From Istiophorus platypterus (Eukaryota > Chordata > Actinopteri > Istiophoriformes > Istiophoridae): 64,000 nucleotides of DNA. This document shows positions 1-58,930 of this stretch, piece by piece; position 1 is the stretch's first letter, and every line of letters begins with the position of its first letter. The position numbers and the translations under genes are program-made. The notes below the pieces were generated by a model. The model was not told the DNA's origin. It was given only the letters and a program-made list of their open reading frames with translations, and did not search any database. The DNA is taken from positions 12,341,411 through 12,405,410 of the forward strand of contig CM029121.1 in the NCBI GenBank assembly GCA_016859345.1, in the 5' to 3' direction.

Positions 1-1054
1 TGGGAGTATAGTGTTATTTGTGTGTGTGATTGTGATTGTTTGAAAGCTCACATGCAAAAGAGAGACATTAAGCTATTATCTGTTTTTCCAACAATGCAGT
101 GGACAGAGCAAATCATTTGCAGAATTGCCCTGAGTAAACAACTAACCTATAGCATTATGTAATGGACTTAAGTGCGTCTGTGTTTGAACATGTGTGGGCG
201 TGTGTACTGTTGGTGTGCATGGGCATGGATATGTACATAGCAGACTGTATTCAAGAGTGTATGTTTTACAACACACTTGCTCTTGTGCATCTCTGAAAGT
301 GAGACAGTATTCACAGAGACAGACTGCCATCAGCTGATCTTATGTAATATTCCTTTGCCAGTTCTTCTCATAAAATTACTTGAGAGGTGCTGAGAGTGGG
401 ATTTGACTGGCACCACATTGAGTCCAGTAGGAGGAGTGAGGTATTCTCCCACCTTCTCTTATATAAGAATAGACTGGGGGGGATAGAAAAACTGATCAGT
501 GTGAGAGGCTGAGGACAGAAAGGACAATGAGCATCTGAGGATGGACAGGAATGTGGGGTGTGTGAGTTATTTGTTTTGTTTCTTTAATTAATGAGTTTAT
601 CTCACTTTGCTGAGTGAAACATTACTGGCTGTGACATACCATGGGATTCCCACTCAAAATCAAAGATCCAAAATCCTGAACAGGACCAAGAAACTAAGTT
701 AAGGAAACAAAAATGCTTTTATTGTCGATTCCAAAATTTAGTTATTAATGATAACATAATGCCCATCATTGACAAAACCTTACTTTAGTTCTAATTTTAA
801 ATAGGTAGACAAAGGCAATGCAAAGCTGCTCTTAACAGTATTTGAGGATAAAAAACAAGAATAAAATTGATTGTCACAATAGCATCTCAGTTATGTTCAA
901 ATCACATTGTATTCACAGGTTTTGTCCTCTGTATAATAGCTATTCCAGGACATCTCACACCGAGCTTGTCAGGTTCACCTCTAATCTGCCAAACTTTCTC
1001 AGTTTTCATCATTCTAAATTGTAATTTTAAGACTTTTACATTTAGCTAATTATC

Positions 1055-1095
1055 CATCATGCTAACATTTAGCATTTAGCTCAAAGTTCAGTTAC
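1055..1095. repeat. Short fragment with a GCTAACATTTAGCATTTAGC block
   Basis: Matches the terminal block of the dispersed repeat at 23,490-23,520 (TTAGCATTTAGCT). It is very short, so it could be coincidental. Confidence 0.35.
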
Positions 1096-2375
1096 AGGTT
1101 AGAAATGGAGAAGCAAATACAGTCCTCTGAGGCCGGCATCCGAGGACTTCAGGAAGGTGTGAAAATTGACTGGTTACACATGCACACATCACAGTCGCTG
1201 GGGAGCTTTCTGGGTGTGTACATTCTAAAAATCACCTCAGTTTTCTTTCATTTATTATTTTACTTCCACTTTTGCAACTGTTGAGATCTATTTTGACCCT
1301 TTTTACACTGACAAATACAACCCTATGTGAGCTTGTTTTTTCCCTGAAATAGAATTTGCTGCCGCTTTTAACAGCCTCACTGACTTAAAGGTTGTTATTA
1401 GAATCAAATTATGTTTAAAGGTTATAGTGAGGATGCTCCAAATGCCCCTTTTCAATTATTATTTGTAACCATGTACATGTATACATGAATACCAGACTCA
1501 GATTACCCTGAAAAAAGAGGTACAGCATTTTTTTTTTTTTTTTTTTATCGTAGGCTACTTGTTTTCAACATTTTGACTAATTTTGCTGAACACATTTTTG
1601 TCTTTGACCACAGTGAGAGGAGTTAGACTGTTTATTACTGCTAAGGTGCACGGCATGAATAGAGTCATTCTATTAGAGCCTATCCGAAAGTCTTGCACTA
1701 ATTTGGGCTTCTGGCATCAAGGAGCTGTTTGAAAGAATAGTTTCCTTTCTCACAATTCAGAAAACACAGCAAAGGCTATGTGAGCAACATCGCTGAAACT
1801 GAGGACTATCTGATGCTTGTTTTACCAAGTCATTCGTATCTAATGGATTACAAAACATGAAAGATTCATTAGAGACCTAAGACATGTTACTAAGGGTGAA
1901 TAGGATATCCTATTTGAACATACATCCTCTTTAAATTAAAAAGATAAAGCTAAACAGAGACTCTACACAATCTGAATTATACCACTAATTTCTTGCTGCG
2001 AAACATTAGACTGTACAGGAGTCCACTGTGTGCTGTTCTGAACTGTCTGAATGAGTCAGGCTTTGGTGTTGCTTCACTGATCCATTTAAACACTTCAGTG
2101 AGCATGAATTTACAGATATTCATGTGCTCTTCGCTCTGCTGCCGTCACCATACCACTGATGTGTTTCACCAAATACATTAACATCCTGTACTTCAGCTGT
2201 GCAGAGAGAGCTGCAACCCAAACCAGAAAAGCCAGGTTGGTGTCTTTCAAGGGACTGTGGGAATAACCTCAGATGTCAGACACCACAGTCAAACTGTAGC
2301 AAGGTTAGAAAGTGGAATTCTGCTACTACTATATTTTGAAAATGTATCAAATTTATGATTGATTACCAATTATCA

Positions 2376-3420
2376 CAGTTAAGTACATATGTACTTAGAC
2401 AGTGAGGCAATTTTCATATTCTTGTCTCCGTACACCCCCACCACCACCAGAAAAACCCCGTCAGAACACTCTCCAGTCGAGAGACACCTTCATGAATGTG
2501 AGTTTACAAAAAGGTGTAAACCACTGGCAACGTTCAGACTTTGCCAGAAAACATCTAAAGGAGACTGATCAGTTCGATATCAAGATTCTTTTGACAGATG
2601 AAACCAAGATTAACTTGAACCACAACAATGGAAAGAGAAGAGTATGTAGAAGGAAAGGAACGGTTCAGGATCCAAAGCCACCACATCATCTGTCTGACAT
2701 GGTGGAGACAGTGTTATGGCCTGGGAACGTATGGCTGTCAGTGGAACCGGGTCACTGGTAATTATTGATGTTGTGACTGCTGATAGAAGCATCAGGATGT
2801 ATTCTGAAGTGTACTATCTTCAGAGCGGCTGCACTATTTGCTCAGCTTCAGCCAAATGCTGCACAACTGATAGGATGGTACATCACAGTACAGATTCTGA
2901 GAAGCAACCCGAGAGCCTCTCGAGGCAAAGAAATGGGATATTCTTCAATGGCCAAGTCAGTCACCTGACCTGGACCTAATTAGTCATGCTTTTCACTTAC
3001 TGGAGACAAAACTGAGGGCAGAAAGACCCACAAACAAGCAGTAAATGAAGATGGCTGCAGTAAAGGCCCTGAAAAGAATCTCAAGGGCGGAAACTCAGAA
3101 TTTAATGATGTCCATGGATTCCAGACTTCAGGCGATCATTGAATGCAAATTTTCATCTCAGTGTTAGATATAATCTTTAAATTTATAATGTTGGTTTTTC
3201 CAACTATTTCTAAGCCGCTGAAAATGAGGGAGTCTGTATAAAAAAATGGCCGTAATTCCTAAAAAGTTAATGTGATATTATTGTTGAGCCCCTTGAATTA
3301 AAGCTGTAGGTCTACACTTCAATCCCATCTTGATGGCTTTGTTTCAAATTCACTGTGGTGGTGTAGAAATGCAAAATTATTAAAATAGTGTTACTGTCAA
3401 AATACATATGTACTTAACTG
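2376..3420 (+). mobile_element. Degenerate Tc1/mariner-like DNA transposon in the 3' intron of itpr2
   Basis: Terminal inverted repeats start CAGTTAAGTACATATGTA at 2376 and mirror the sequence ending at 3420. A TA dinucleotide follows the right end; the left TA appears mutated to CA. The plus-strand interior retains Tc1 transposase fragments: WQRSDFARKHL and LLTDETKINL (the second catalytic Asp region, TDE), VCRRKGT, and a damaged SPDLDLI near 2960-2980. Stops and frameshifts break the frame, so the element is inactive. The length of 1,045 bp is below that of a full autonomous element, implying internal deletion. Confidence 0.85.
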
Positions 3421-4043
3421 TATATTTAGCCATCACTTTGTTTTAGAGTTTTTGACATGAGAAATTCCCTGTAACAATGCAATAATCCGTTTATATCCAT
3501 TTAATAATCCGTTTCCTTCAGTTTATAAAATTTGAGGTTCCTCTTTTGCTTTTCTCCTTTTTGTAAACCATTTTAAATTCTCCTCTTGGTTTTTCGAGTG
3601 TCAGTCAGGGCAAATGAAATGTTTGGAGACGTCACAATATGATAAGATATGATATATGATAACTGATATGATAAGTAAACAGGCAGAATAATCATTAAAT
3701 AAATGTACTGAGAAAAATGTATTACAAAATAAGGTGTGCTAGGTGTGATATTCTCATCACACCTCAAGAACTATATGTTAAATTAAAATCACACAAACGT
3801 CACTGTAGCTCTCTGTATTTTTCGTTGGACTCTGTCAACAGTAATACACATTATATACCTTATGTGGGCTGTGCTTTGGTCACCAGTTTAACCTAAAACA
3901 GTGTCCCAGCTGTTGAATGGCATAGCTATACAAGGCTTGAAATCAACCTCCGCAAAGATACAGTGTCAAGAGATACAATCGCACAGCACACACAAATACA
4001 GTTACCCAGAAGAGTCCGCAGATATTACTTACAACAGTTACCT

Positions 4044-4044
<1 letters not shown>

Positions 4045-4090
<46 letters not shown>
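4045..4090. repeat. (AC)n microsatellite
   Basis: 23 perfect AC units in the 3' intron. A (GA)n run follows at 4311-4340. Confidence 0.97.
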
Positions 4091-4092
<2 letters not shown>

Positions 4093-4297
4093 TTAGAAAG
4101 ACTCATAAACCTTCTACATATCAGGAAACAAAATCTGACCTCTGCCCTCACTTTAGATCACAAGTGCAGGCTCCACTTCTATTTAGCCATTTCTGTTGCT
4201 GCTTTTGTTACTGACATCATGTCACATGTGTGTTGCAAAGCAAATGAAGGGTTCGCGGTGTGACATTGACTCTGTGTGTGTGTATGCGTGTGTGCGG

Positions 4298-4310
<13 letters not shown>

Positions 4311-4340
<30 letters not shown>
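4311..4340. repeat. (GA)n microsatellite
   Basis: About 15 AG units followed by degenerate GAGAC repeats to about 4365. Confidence 0.95.
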
Positions 4341-4347
<7 letters not shown>

Positions 4348-7056
4348 CAGCGAGAGACAGAGACAGGGACAGGAGAGCACGTGCCAGGCAGGGCTGAGCT
4401 ATTAGCAGACCACTTGAGATGGGTTATGTAACAGCGTTGTGGCTGCTGCAGTACCTGCTGGGCCTGTAGTCGCTGTCATAATTTTACACACAAACACCCG
4501 CACGCTGATTCACATCCACATGCACAACACAGCAACAGAACAGACGTTCAGTGTAACACGATCCTACTCTTTTTCTTGGCCCCACATCACTCTATGCTAC
4601 CCAACCAGATGCACTCATTATGAGAGAGAGGGGTTTTGTGTGTGTGTGTGTGTGTTTGAGGTCATCAAGTTTCAGCTCGTTCCCATCAAAGAGATGAGGA
4701 GGGCAGAGTTTTAATCAGTCCCAGAGGTTCATGTTGAGTTGTCGCCCCAGAATTATAGTGCAGTAGTATAGCAGATTAGGATAAGGATGGTGTTTACCAG
4801 GTGAAACCCTAAACTTCAGACTAGCACTTAACAGTATTCCTACCTAAACACCATGCCAAACCCAACTCGGGTCCGTGGTGTAGAGGACAGATGGAGCTGG
4901 CTGCTGCAGAAATCAACATCATGGACTCCTCTAGTTTAAAATTCAGCTGTTTTTCCATTGCTGCCTCTATCTTCGCACATATGTTGTCTCATCCAGACTA
5001 ATTTACTGTGTGAGCAGGTTAAGGTCTAGCTTAAGTGGGCACTCTAACAAGGTGGTACTATGCCTTCATGAATTTTGCCTAAATGTGCACTTTTTTGTCA
5101 CATTTATTCATCTCTTTTTCCTTGCATAGAATTCATAGATTCTTATTGCATCCCGGGAGCTCAGAGTGGTGACTTTTTTTTTGGAAGAGCTTAGACTCTC
5201 ATAACATCTAACCAACAAAGACAGATTAAGAATCTGTTGAAATAATTAATTTAGTATTTCACTTCTGCTGGGTTCCATTGTTTTGTCATTATTGCAATAT
5301 ATGTTGTTTCTACTTCAAAACATGTGACAATGATTTGAAATCAATTAAAAAAAAAAACCTGAATTGGAAAAAGAAAGGTCAAAATCAAACCAGAAAAGGC
5401 TGAGACATCCTGACTTTTAAGCCCTAGTAGGGGTAATAAATTTGAAAAACACAAAATTTCCCACATTTATCAAACAATAACTTCTCTTAATTAATCCCCC
5501 CTACGTGTTAAGCATGTCTTTCAAACTCATTGTCGCAAAGATTTCTGTTATAAATACAAAACGTGACAATGAACTTAGGAAAAATAGCTAGAAAAAACAT
5601 GAACTGTCAGAAGAGGCGGTGAAGGAATTTGACTGGTCTAAAACCACATGACCGTATATCAAACTTACTGTGTGAATACCCACTGGCTGCTTTGTATGTC
5701 AACTGTATGTATACATATACAATGAATGCACGTTTTAAGGTTTTTCCATAGTCCCATTTATCTCATTAAAATGTTCCTTATTTTCGCTGAGATAAACGCC
5801 TCAAGTCAAAACACATTGGTCTGACAATAAAGTTGTTCCCAATACTACAATGTTGCTAGATTGATGACTCTGTAAGACTGCTTTCCTTCTCTGTGCATCT
5901 TGGAAGTGGGTAACGCTGATTACAGGAAAGCCCCTTTAATCTTTATTTCAACACAACTGAACCATTTCATGAGACCCATGAAAGATTTGGTTTTATAAAA
6001 CACAAAGAGAAGGTACCAAATGAAGAAACAACACTGACACAAAAAGTTGTTTTAGCCGGAGTCTGTTACACTCCTGTGTGTGTTTCTGCTCTGCAGCATA
6101 ATAGGAGGTGTTAATGTAAATGCCTGACTCATCATTACCTCATCAAAGCAATACCTTGGCCTGGCATCAGAAAATCAACATGTTAGAAGACCTGCTAATG
6201 CATATTAATTCAATGTCTCTCACCTGTTTGTTATGCAAATTGTTAATTATAATGCAACCATTCTTATGCCTATCACGGTTGAATGTTAATCAGAAAATGT
6301 GCCATTGTGTTCCTAGACTTCATATGAATCCATTAGCCTAACGGCAACACCTTCAGTTGCCCTTACATCCTTCAACTTCTTGTCTGTGTGTCAGTGCAGC
6401 AAGTTGGTGCATTGATGATAATGGACCTGGACTGGGTTTAATTACTATTTAACCACACTGTGTCCCAGCAGGTTAGGAGCTCAGCATAGTGAAGACTACC
6501 TGGGCACAGAGACCATCTCTCTCTCTCCCTCTCTCCTCAGCAGTAAGGGGGAAGGGGAATAAATTGGGATGCTTGGCACAGGTCTAGAGGCTCAGTCTCA
6601 TTTTTCGATTGCTCGTCTGCTGTAAGGTGCACGCTTCTCTAGCACACTGTAGGAGTCTGCTCACTGACGAAGGCTGTGCAACTTTAAGAGTCCAACATCA
6701 GGACATCTGTATGCTGACTGGTAGGGCTTGCCAGCAAAATATGAAATGGGATGTGAAATGAATGTGTTTCTCTGTCCATATGTTTCACAAGAAAAACAAA
6801 CAAAATCCTTTAGGCTTGGGTGTGTGTATACGCTTGTGTGCCATCTTCAAAAAAACTTTGTAGTCTCCAATGTCCTCAATTATTACACCGTTGCACAAAT
6901 TGTAAAAAGGAAAGAAAAGGGCTTCAATGTAGCCACAGTAGTTTGCCAATAAACCAGCTTTTGCAATGCAACTTCTGAGGAGATTAAAACTGCAGTACAG
7001 TGGTAGTGTGTGACTATTTCCTGTGTGAGTGTTGTATGTATGTTTAGTCTACTAAC

Positions 7057-53898
<46,842 letters not shown>

Positions 53899-54330
53899 TC
53901 TTTCGCTCTTTTCTTTACTCGAGATGCGTTTAAGACTTGTCCTGGTTTTCCATTTATAACCGAACGGCACTTCTCTTCGGGCAAAAGTAATCCACGCGTT
54001 ACAGCGCCTCCGGTTCAGCAGCAGCGTCCAGATTCACCTTCATTCTTCCACTCCTGCATTTCGGTAAAGTCCAGAGGGTGGGGAAAAAAAAAAACGCGAA
54101 AGTGCTAAAAGTAAAGGCGAGTGAAAAGAACCTGCTGGCGATTTTGTTTTTGAGTAAACGCAGTGCTTTTCGGACTTATCCAACTTCTTCCTGTATGTCA
54201 CACAGACCCGACAGGGCTCTTCTTCACATTCACTTCAGGGGGAGGAGACTGCTGCCGCTGCCGCTGCGGCGGCGGCGGCGGCGGCTGCTGCTGCTGCTGC
54301 TGCTGCGAGCGAATTCCGTCCGATGACATG
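53899..54330 (-). promoter_or_regulatory. itpr2: itpr2 5' leader and probable promoter, with GGC/CTG trinucleotide runs
   Basis: The stretch directly upstream of the itpr2 start is locally CpG-containing. At 54252-54307 it carries perfect runs of GGC/CGG and CTG triplets (about 6 units each). No TATA box was recognised. The transcription start and any upstream noncoding exon cannot be fixed by eye. The function is inferred from position alone. Confidence 0.5.
54252..54307. repeat. GGC and CTG trinucleotide runs in the itpr2 upstream region
   Basis: CTGCCG repeats, then about six GGC units, then about six CTG units, in the probable leader or promoter of itpr2. Confidence 0.9.
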
Positions 54331-55881
54331 TTTTTTGTTTTCATTCAGAGGCCCCTTCATAATATTACATGTCAGTGGACTCACTGGCAATGAATCGACG
54401 GCTGTAGATAACGGATGAAGGTGTAGAGGTCCTGCGGGAGATCTAAACAGGCTACGATCAATAGATTACAGCAGATGAAGCAGACTTGTTTATATTGGCA
54501 TATGCACGACACGAGTAATGAATGTATGGACTTAAACAATATTGATATGTCTCGATTAGTGAAATTATACTCGTTTTTTTTATGTATGCAGGGGTCAGTA
54601 ACTATTATAGACCCATAGTCCTCAGTATTAAATAACTAAACTGTGATCCACTGTGATAATCCAGTCATTTTTAAACAATATTTCATCCCGCTTCTTTTCA
54701 CTGTGTCAGAGTAGGTTGAAGGTCATTTCACAACTGCTGAGCCAACAGCAAATCACATAATTATTTGCTTGTTTTACAAATTAGTCTGTATTTATTCACA
54801 TTACTTATTTCATAGTTTAATTTAATTCAATTCTTTAGTTTTCCAAACAACTGAGCAAAAGCAAACCTGTTTCTCAGAAGACTATAAACTGAACCATTTC
54901 CCTTAAAAAAGATTTGTGATCAAAAATGCATTCAAATTAAAGGCTGGGCACAAGCCATGGGCGTGCTTTACTTCTAGACAGAGAGGACAGTGCAAATTTG
55001 GAGGTCTTCATTTACATCTTACAAAAAGTTTTCAAATTACTTGTTTTATTTTCAGTGAAATCCTCAGGTTGTGTGAATTTATTCACACACAGACCACAGA
55101 CATTGTTTCTCCAGACTTATCACAAATGTCTGGCCACAAATCCAACTTCCAGCTGCTTTTCACACAATATCCTGACTGGACTTAATTTGCAGCAGCAGTC
55201 CCACATGGCCGGAGAGACACTGTTTCTCAGGGTGTCCACTACAGTTCTCCACATTGGAGCAAAACAAACAGAGACACTTGCATAAAAAAAGTAAATGTCT
55301 CATTTCATCTTTCTATCAAAATCACACGTTAGTGCAGTTGAATTCCCTGGGGGGACAAGTGTAATGTCTTAGTTTTTTTCTGTTGTGTCTTTTTTTTGTG
55401 AAATCTCACAGTTCCTCTGTTTTGTTTGTTTGTTTGTTCTCACATCAGTATCTCCTTGCCTGAAATATAAATTTACTAGCACGTTTACTTAAACAAAGGA
55501 AAACTTTGTCTATCACTGACAATGGCTATAATAATATTAAAAAAAAATATTGGCGATAATGATGATTGCAGTGCTGGTGATACAGATTTTCAAAGTTTGA
55601 GCCATAACACAGATGTCAGATGTGTGAATGATTGAACAGGGATGTGAGAGGTCGAGCATTAATCTAATTCTAGATGCAGTTTATTCTGTCACCCGCCTGA
55701 TTCATCAGAAAGCTTTGAACAGCAGTAGATGGTCTAAACGAGTTACAGTCAAACAGTGGCCGAGGCTGATGAGGAACAGGGCAGCAGTGGGTTTTGATTT
55801 TTCATGAACTGCCTATATTGATACACTAGAGGTCGCTAGAGCTCAAGCCCCCGACGGGTTGAGGACCCATTACCTGACCTG

Positions 55882-55900
55882 TATCGCCCCCTGGTGTTCA
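55882..55900 (-). promoter_or_regulatory. CTCF-like motif between the divergent promoters
   Basis: On the minus strand TGAACACCAGGGGGCGATA resembles the vertebrate CTCF core (CCANNAGGGGGCGC). Single-site match by eye; occupancy is unknown. Confidence 0.4.
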
Positions 55901-56795
55901 CCGGGCTGCACTGACAGCGAGCTCGGCCGCTCTCTCCGGTTTTGTCTGTGTGTTAAATACAAACAAGTGCGCCACAAAAGGTCGTTTCCCACTGGTGCCG
56001 AGGGCTGGTTCCTCAGGCCACGGACCCGGTCTGCAGGCGAGACACGGTGACACAGATTAAAGTCGCAGATTACAACGGATATCAAGCTGCAGAGGCCAGA
56101 AATGCTGGCGGACAAACTCGTCCATGTCGGCGGGGAAGTAAAATGGTCACTGCGTTGACCTGCGTAACAGTTAATCTGATACAATTAAAGTGCAGCACTT
56201 AACAGTCACTATTGTTTATTTCACACGGTGAGATATCTAAACAAACAAACAAACAAACAAACAATAACTTCTCAGTTCACTTCCATTTTGTTTTTTGGCA
56301 TCACCATAATTGAGAACAGAATTGCCGAAGGTAACCGTACGTTGCAAATCCACTGTAATAATTCATAATGTACGAAAAAATATAGGAAGTTGTTTTCCCA
56401 TTGAACAAAATACACAATAGCCTCAGGGGTAATTAAGTACATTTACTCAGCAACTTCACTCAAGTGAAAATGTGAGATGAGTAAAGGGAGTACTTCTTCC
56501 AGGGTGGCCTGCTAAACTACAAAACTGTATTAGTGCTACATAGTTTACACAATGATAGGAAAATAAATCTTTGCAAACAAATTATATGTATATGAAAAGG
56601 TGGGATACGGTTTAACAACCAAATGTCATTTTAAGTAGAATAACACTCAGCGCAGCGCAGACCTCCGCCGAGGCAGGTGTCAAACAACATGCACCAGACC
56701 TTAGAGGGGAAAATTCACCCACCGAGAAAATGATCCGGATCGGCCCCAGAACTGAATGGGTCCGTCCCCGACCCGCGTAATCCTGCAGACAGACA

Positions 56796-56796
<1 letters not shown>

Positions 56797-56853
<57 letters not shown>
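56797..56853. repeat. (AC)n microsatellite in the intergenic spacer
   Basis: 28 perfect AC units preceded by GACA repeats and followed by CAAA repeats. Confidence 0.97.
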
Positions 56854-56857
<4 letters not shown>

Positions 56858-57032
56858 CAAACAAACAAAGCATAACAAACAAACGCGGTCAATAAGCAGC
56901 CTCCCTGGGTAGGTAATAGATTTAAACAGAAAAATATGGAGACAACTTTTGAATGGCTATAGCGTCAGAATTAATGCGTGTAGTTTTTGGTTGTGTGTGT
57001 GTGTGTGTGTGTGTGCGCGTTGAGTTCAAGGA

Positions 57033-57219
57033 GGGAGCGAGAGAGAGAGAGAGGTAGAGAGAGAGAGAGAGGGAGAGAGAGACAGAGAGAGAGAGAGAGA
57101 TAGGTAGAGAGAGAGAGAGAGAGAGGTAGAGAGAGAGAGAGAGGGAGAGAGAGACAGAGGGAGAGAGAGAGAGAGAGAGACAGAGGTAGAGAGAGACAGA
57201 AAGAGGTAGAGAGAGAGAC

Positions 57220-57267
<48 letters not shown>

Positions 57268-57271
57268 GAAA

Positions 57272-57302
<31 letters not shown>

Positions 57303-57315
57303 GGGGAGAGAGAGC
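57033..57315. repeat. GA-rich (polypurine) tract ahead of the rightward gene
   Basis: About 280 bp of nearly pure purine on the plus strand, with a higher-order pattern of GAGAGAGACAGAG and GAGGTAGAGAGA. It immediately precedes the CpG island. Minus-strand Ser-Leu frames here are artefacts. Confidence 0.95.
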
Positions 57316-57319
57316 ATCG

Positions 57320-57660
57320 CCGTTCCCACGCAGGCTGAGCACTCGCACCTCTCCACCAGCCCCGGACCGTGAACCGCTCCGCTGCCTCCGTCCCTCCGGA
57401 CCTCACGGCCCCGTTTCCCCGCCGGCGAACCCGCCCGGCGTCCCTCGGAACCCGGCGGCTGGACTCCGCCTCACCGCGCCATCGGCGGTTCGCGTCGCGG
57501 CGTGGCGCCGCCGGACGTGAGTAAACCGGCCCGACTCGGGTCGAGCGAGTTTCTGGCCCAGCCAGCGCGCGCCGCGTCGACGATCGCCCGGAACTTTCGA
57601 CCACGGCGTTGGTGTGTCTTCTTCTACCTCTGGTAGCTCGTGGGCGTGCGGAGTTAACAG
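57320..57660 (+). promoter_or_regulatory. CpG island and probable promoter of the rightward gene
   Basis: A dense block of CG dinucleotides, unlike the AT-rich flanks, begins immediately after a 280-bp GA-rich tract. Within it, GGAC followed by GTGAGTAAAC at 57517 is a good splice donor. A 5' noncoding exon ending at 57516 could therefore be joined to the acceptor CTTTTTCTCCCAG at 58139. This assignment is inferred; there is no transcript evidence. Confidence 0.6.
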
Positions 57661-58139
57661 CCCGTTGAATAAACAATGAAATGAATCTGATACGGTGGGC
57701 GACACGGGATTAAAGCGATAGTATGATATGTATAGTTGGCCGATAAAAAGGGAAAATCGTTGTCAGCACAGAAACGCTGGAGCTGAACAGAAGTCTGAGA
57801 CAGAAGCGCTGAAATCATTTGCTCGGCTTCCTTTGCCTCTTTCTGTCTCACACCATTTGCCAAGACTTAGGCTGAAAGACCGTGCAGTTCCTGAGCACTG
57901 ATATGTCTACGGTAGCATCGTTGTTCACCCCCTGGCCGAGTCTAGTCCACCTTCACAGACAAATGTGCATTAATGCACAATAGATTATAGCCGTACTTTG
58001 TTTTCTAAGACTAATGTACTGCCAACTTTCCATTTTCACCCCTGATCAAATCCCCTTTCAGAAGATTAGGAGGTACATTTGTGCCCAGGCTGCTTCATTT
58101 TTCTTGTGTGTGTTGACTCATTTCTACTTTTTCTCCCAG

Positions 58140-58930
58140 AGGCTTGAGAAGTGAGTGGTATGAACTGTGTTGGAATGCGACAGGATTATCATCTGACCTT
58201 AACTCACAGGAGGCGAAGCTACCAGACCATTGGATCACACTTTTTCTGATCTCCGTTGCACTACAATGCCTTTGGGGTTACAATGTCTACGCTGAATCAC
58301 GTAATTCTGCAGGACGATGACCAGGATGTTGAAAAGAAACTGGACTGGAGTTACATTGAGTGGGTTGACAATGACGCCGTCCCCACAGGTGTGGCGGATG
58401 CACAGACACAAACGGACTTAGGGCCCTTTGAGCACAAGGAGTGTCAGACCAGCAGCCCGGTCATAATGCACATAGATCTCACGCGGACACACTCCAAGCT
58501 GAGACACTCGTGTCCGGTGGACGCTGACGGCTCGGTAGTGCCTTTCTTCCAGTTTGACCGGCAGGCCCCTGGCCGCATCTCCACTTCTCCCACGCTGAGG
58601 AGGATGAGGAGCACCCGACGTCCTGCGATGGACTCTCGGGATCCTGTGAGGATGGGGAGCACCCAGGAGGAGGCCCCCCCTGCAGGCGCACCATCCCCCA
58701 TGAGCCCCCTGTCCCCAGTGCACAGAGTCAAGTCTCCTCTTGCAGTCAGCCCCCTCTCTTACGGAGAGCTCTGTCACGATCATCAGTTCATTTCATCCTC
58801 TGGCAGACAGAGAACCACATCGCATAGATTAAAGACTTTTGACAATGGTGTCACTTCCACAACAAAAGAATGTCACAGTGCTCATCCATCTCTTGTTAAA
58901 GATTTTGGATTTCCTGATGGTGACGTACAG
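58140..58930 (+). CDS. First coding exon of an unrecognised rightward gene
   Basis: The acceptor CTCCCAG ends at 58139. The exon has a 143-nt 5' UTR with an in-frame TGA at 58247, then ATG at 58283 (A at -3), and runs 216 codons to the donor CAG|GTGAGC at 58930 in phase 0. The protein starts MSTLNHVILQDDDQDVEKKL, has an acidic first 45 residues (DWSYIEWVDND), a QTQTD motif, and then a basic Ser/Pro/Arg-rich region (TSPTLRRMRSTRRP; PSPMSPLSPVHRVKSPL) that looks disordered and rich in candidate proline-directed phosphosites. I do not recognise the family and no catalytic domain is visible. It is transcribed divergently from itpr2 out of a CpG island. Confidence 0.7.

Larger units (their letters stand above)
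1..7056 (-). other. itpr2: Incomplete 3' intron of itpr2
   Basis: No further ITPR2 exon was identified. The region contains the Tc1 relic at 2376-3420, AC and GA microsatellites at 4.0-4.4 kb and a local GC-rich patch near 4378-4470. Open frames longer than 60 codons here have no recognisable homology. Confidence 0.7.
54331..57030. other. Intergenic spacer between two head-to-head genes
   Basis: About 2.7 kb separates the itpr2 leader from the GA-rich tract ahead of the rightward gene. It is mostly AT-rich. It contains a CTCF-like motif near 55882-55900, a CAAA tetranucleotide run near 56240-56265, an (AC)n at 56797-56853 and a degraded repeat near 56430-56500. No convincing coding exon was seen; open frames here lack family similarity and flanking splice signals. 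Confidence 0.6.

Noticed and set aside
2402..2979. Functional transposase gene
   Set aside because: Tc1 signatures are present but interrupted by stops and frameshifts, with an internal deletion.
53899..53970. N-terminal extension of ITPR2 beginning at 53970
   Set aside because: The upstream start would be GTG, not ATG, and MSEHRSSFLHIGD aligns with known N-termini.
56922..57676. Minus-strand Ser-Leu-rich and Arg-rich open frames up to 216 codons
   Set aside because: They result from the GA tract and the CpG island; there are no splice or homology signals.
58418..58783. 121-codon minus-strand frame opposite the first coding exon of the rightward gene
   Set aside because: It is a compositional shadow of the GC-rich coding exon on the plus strand.
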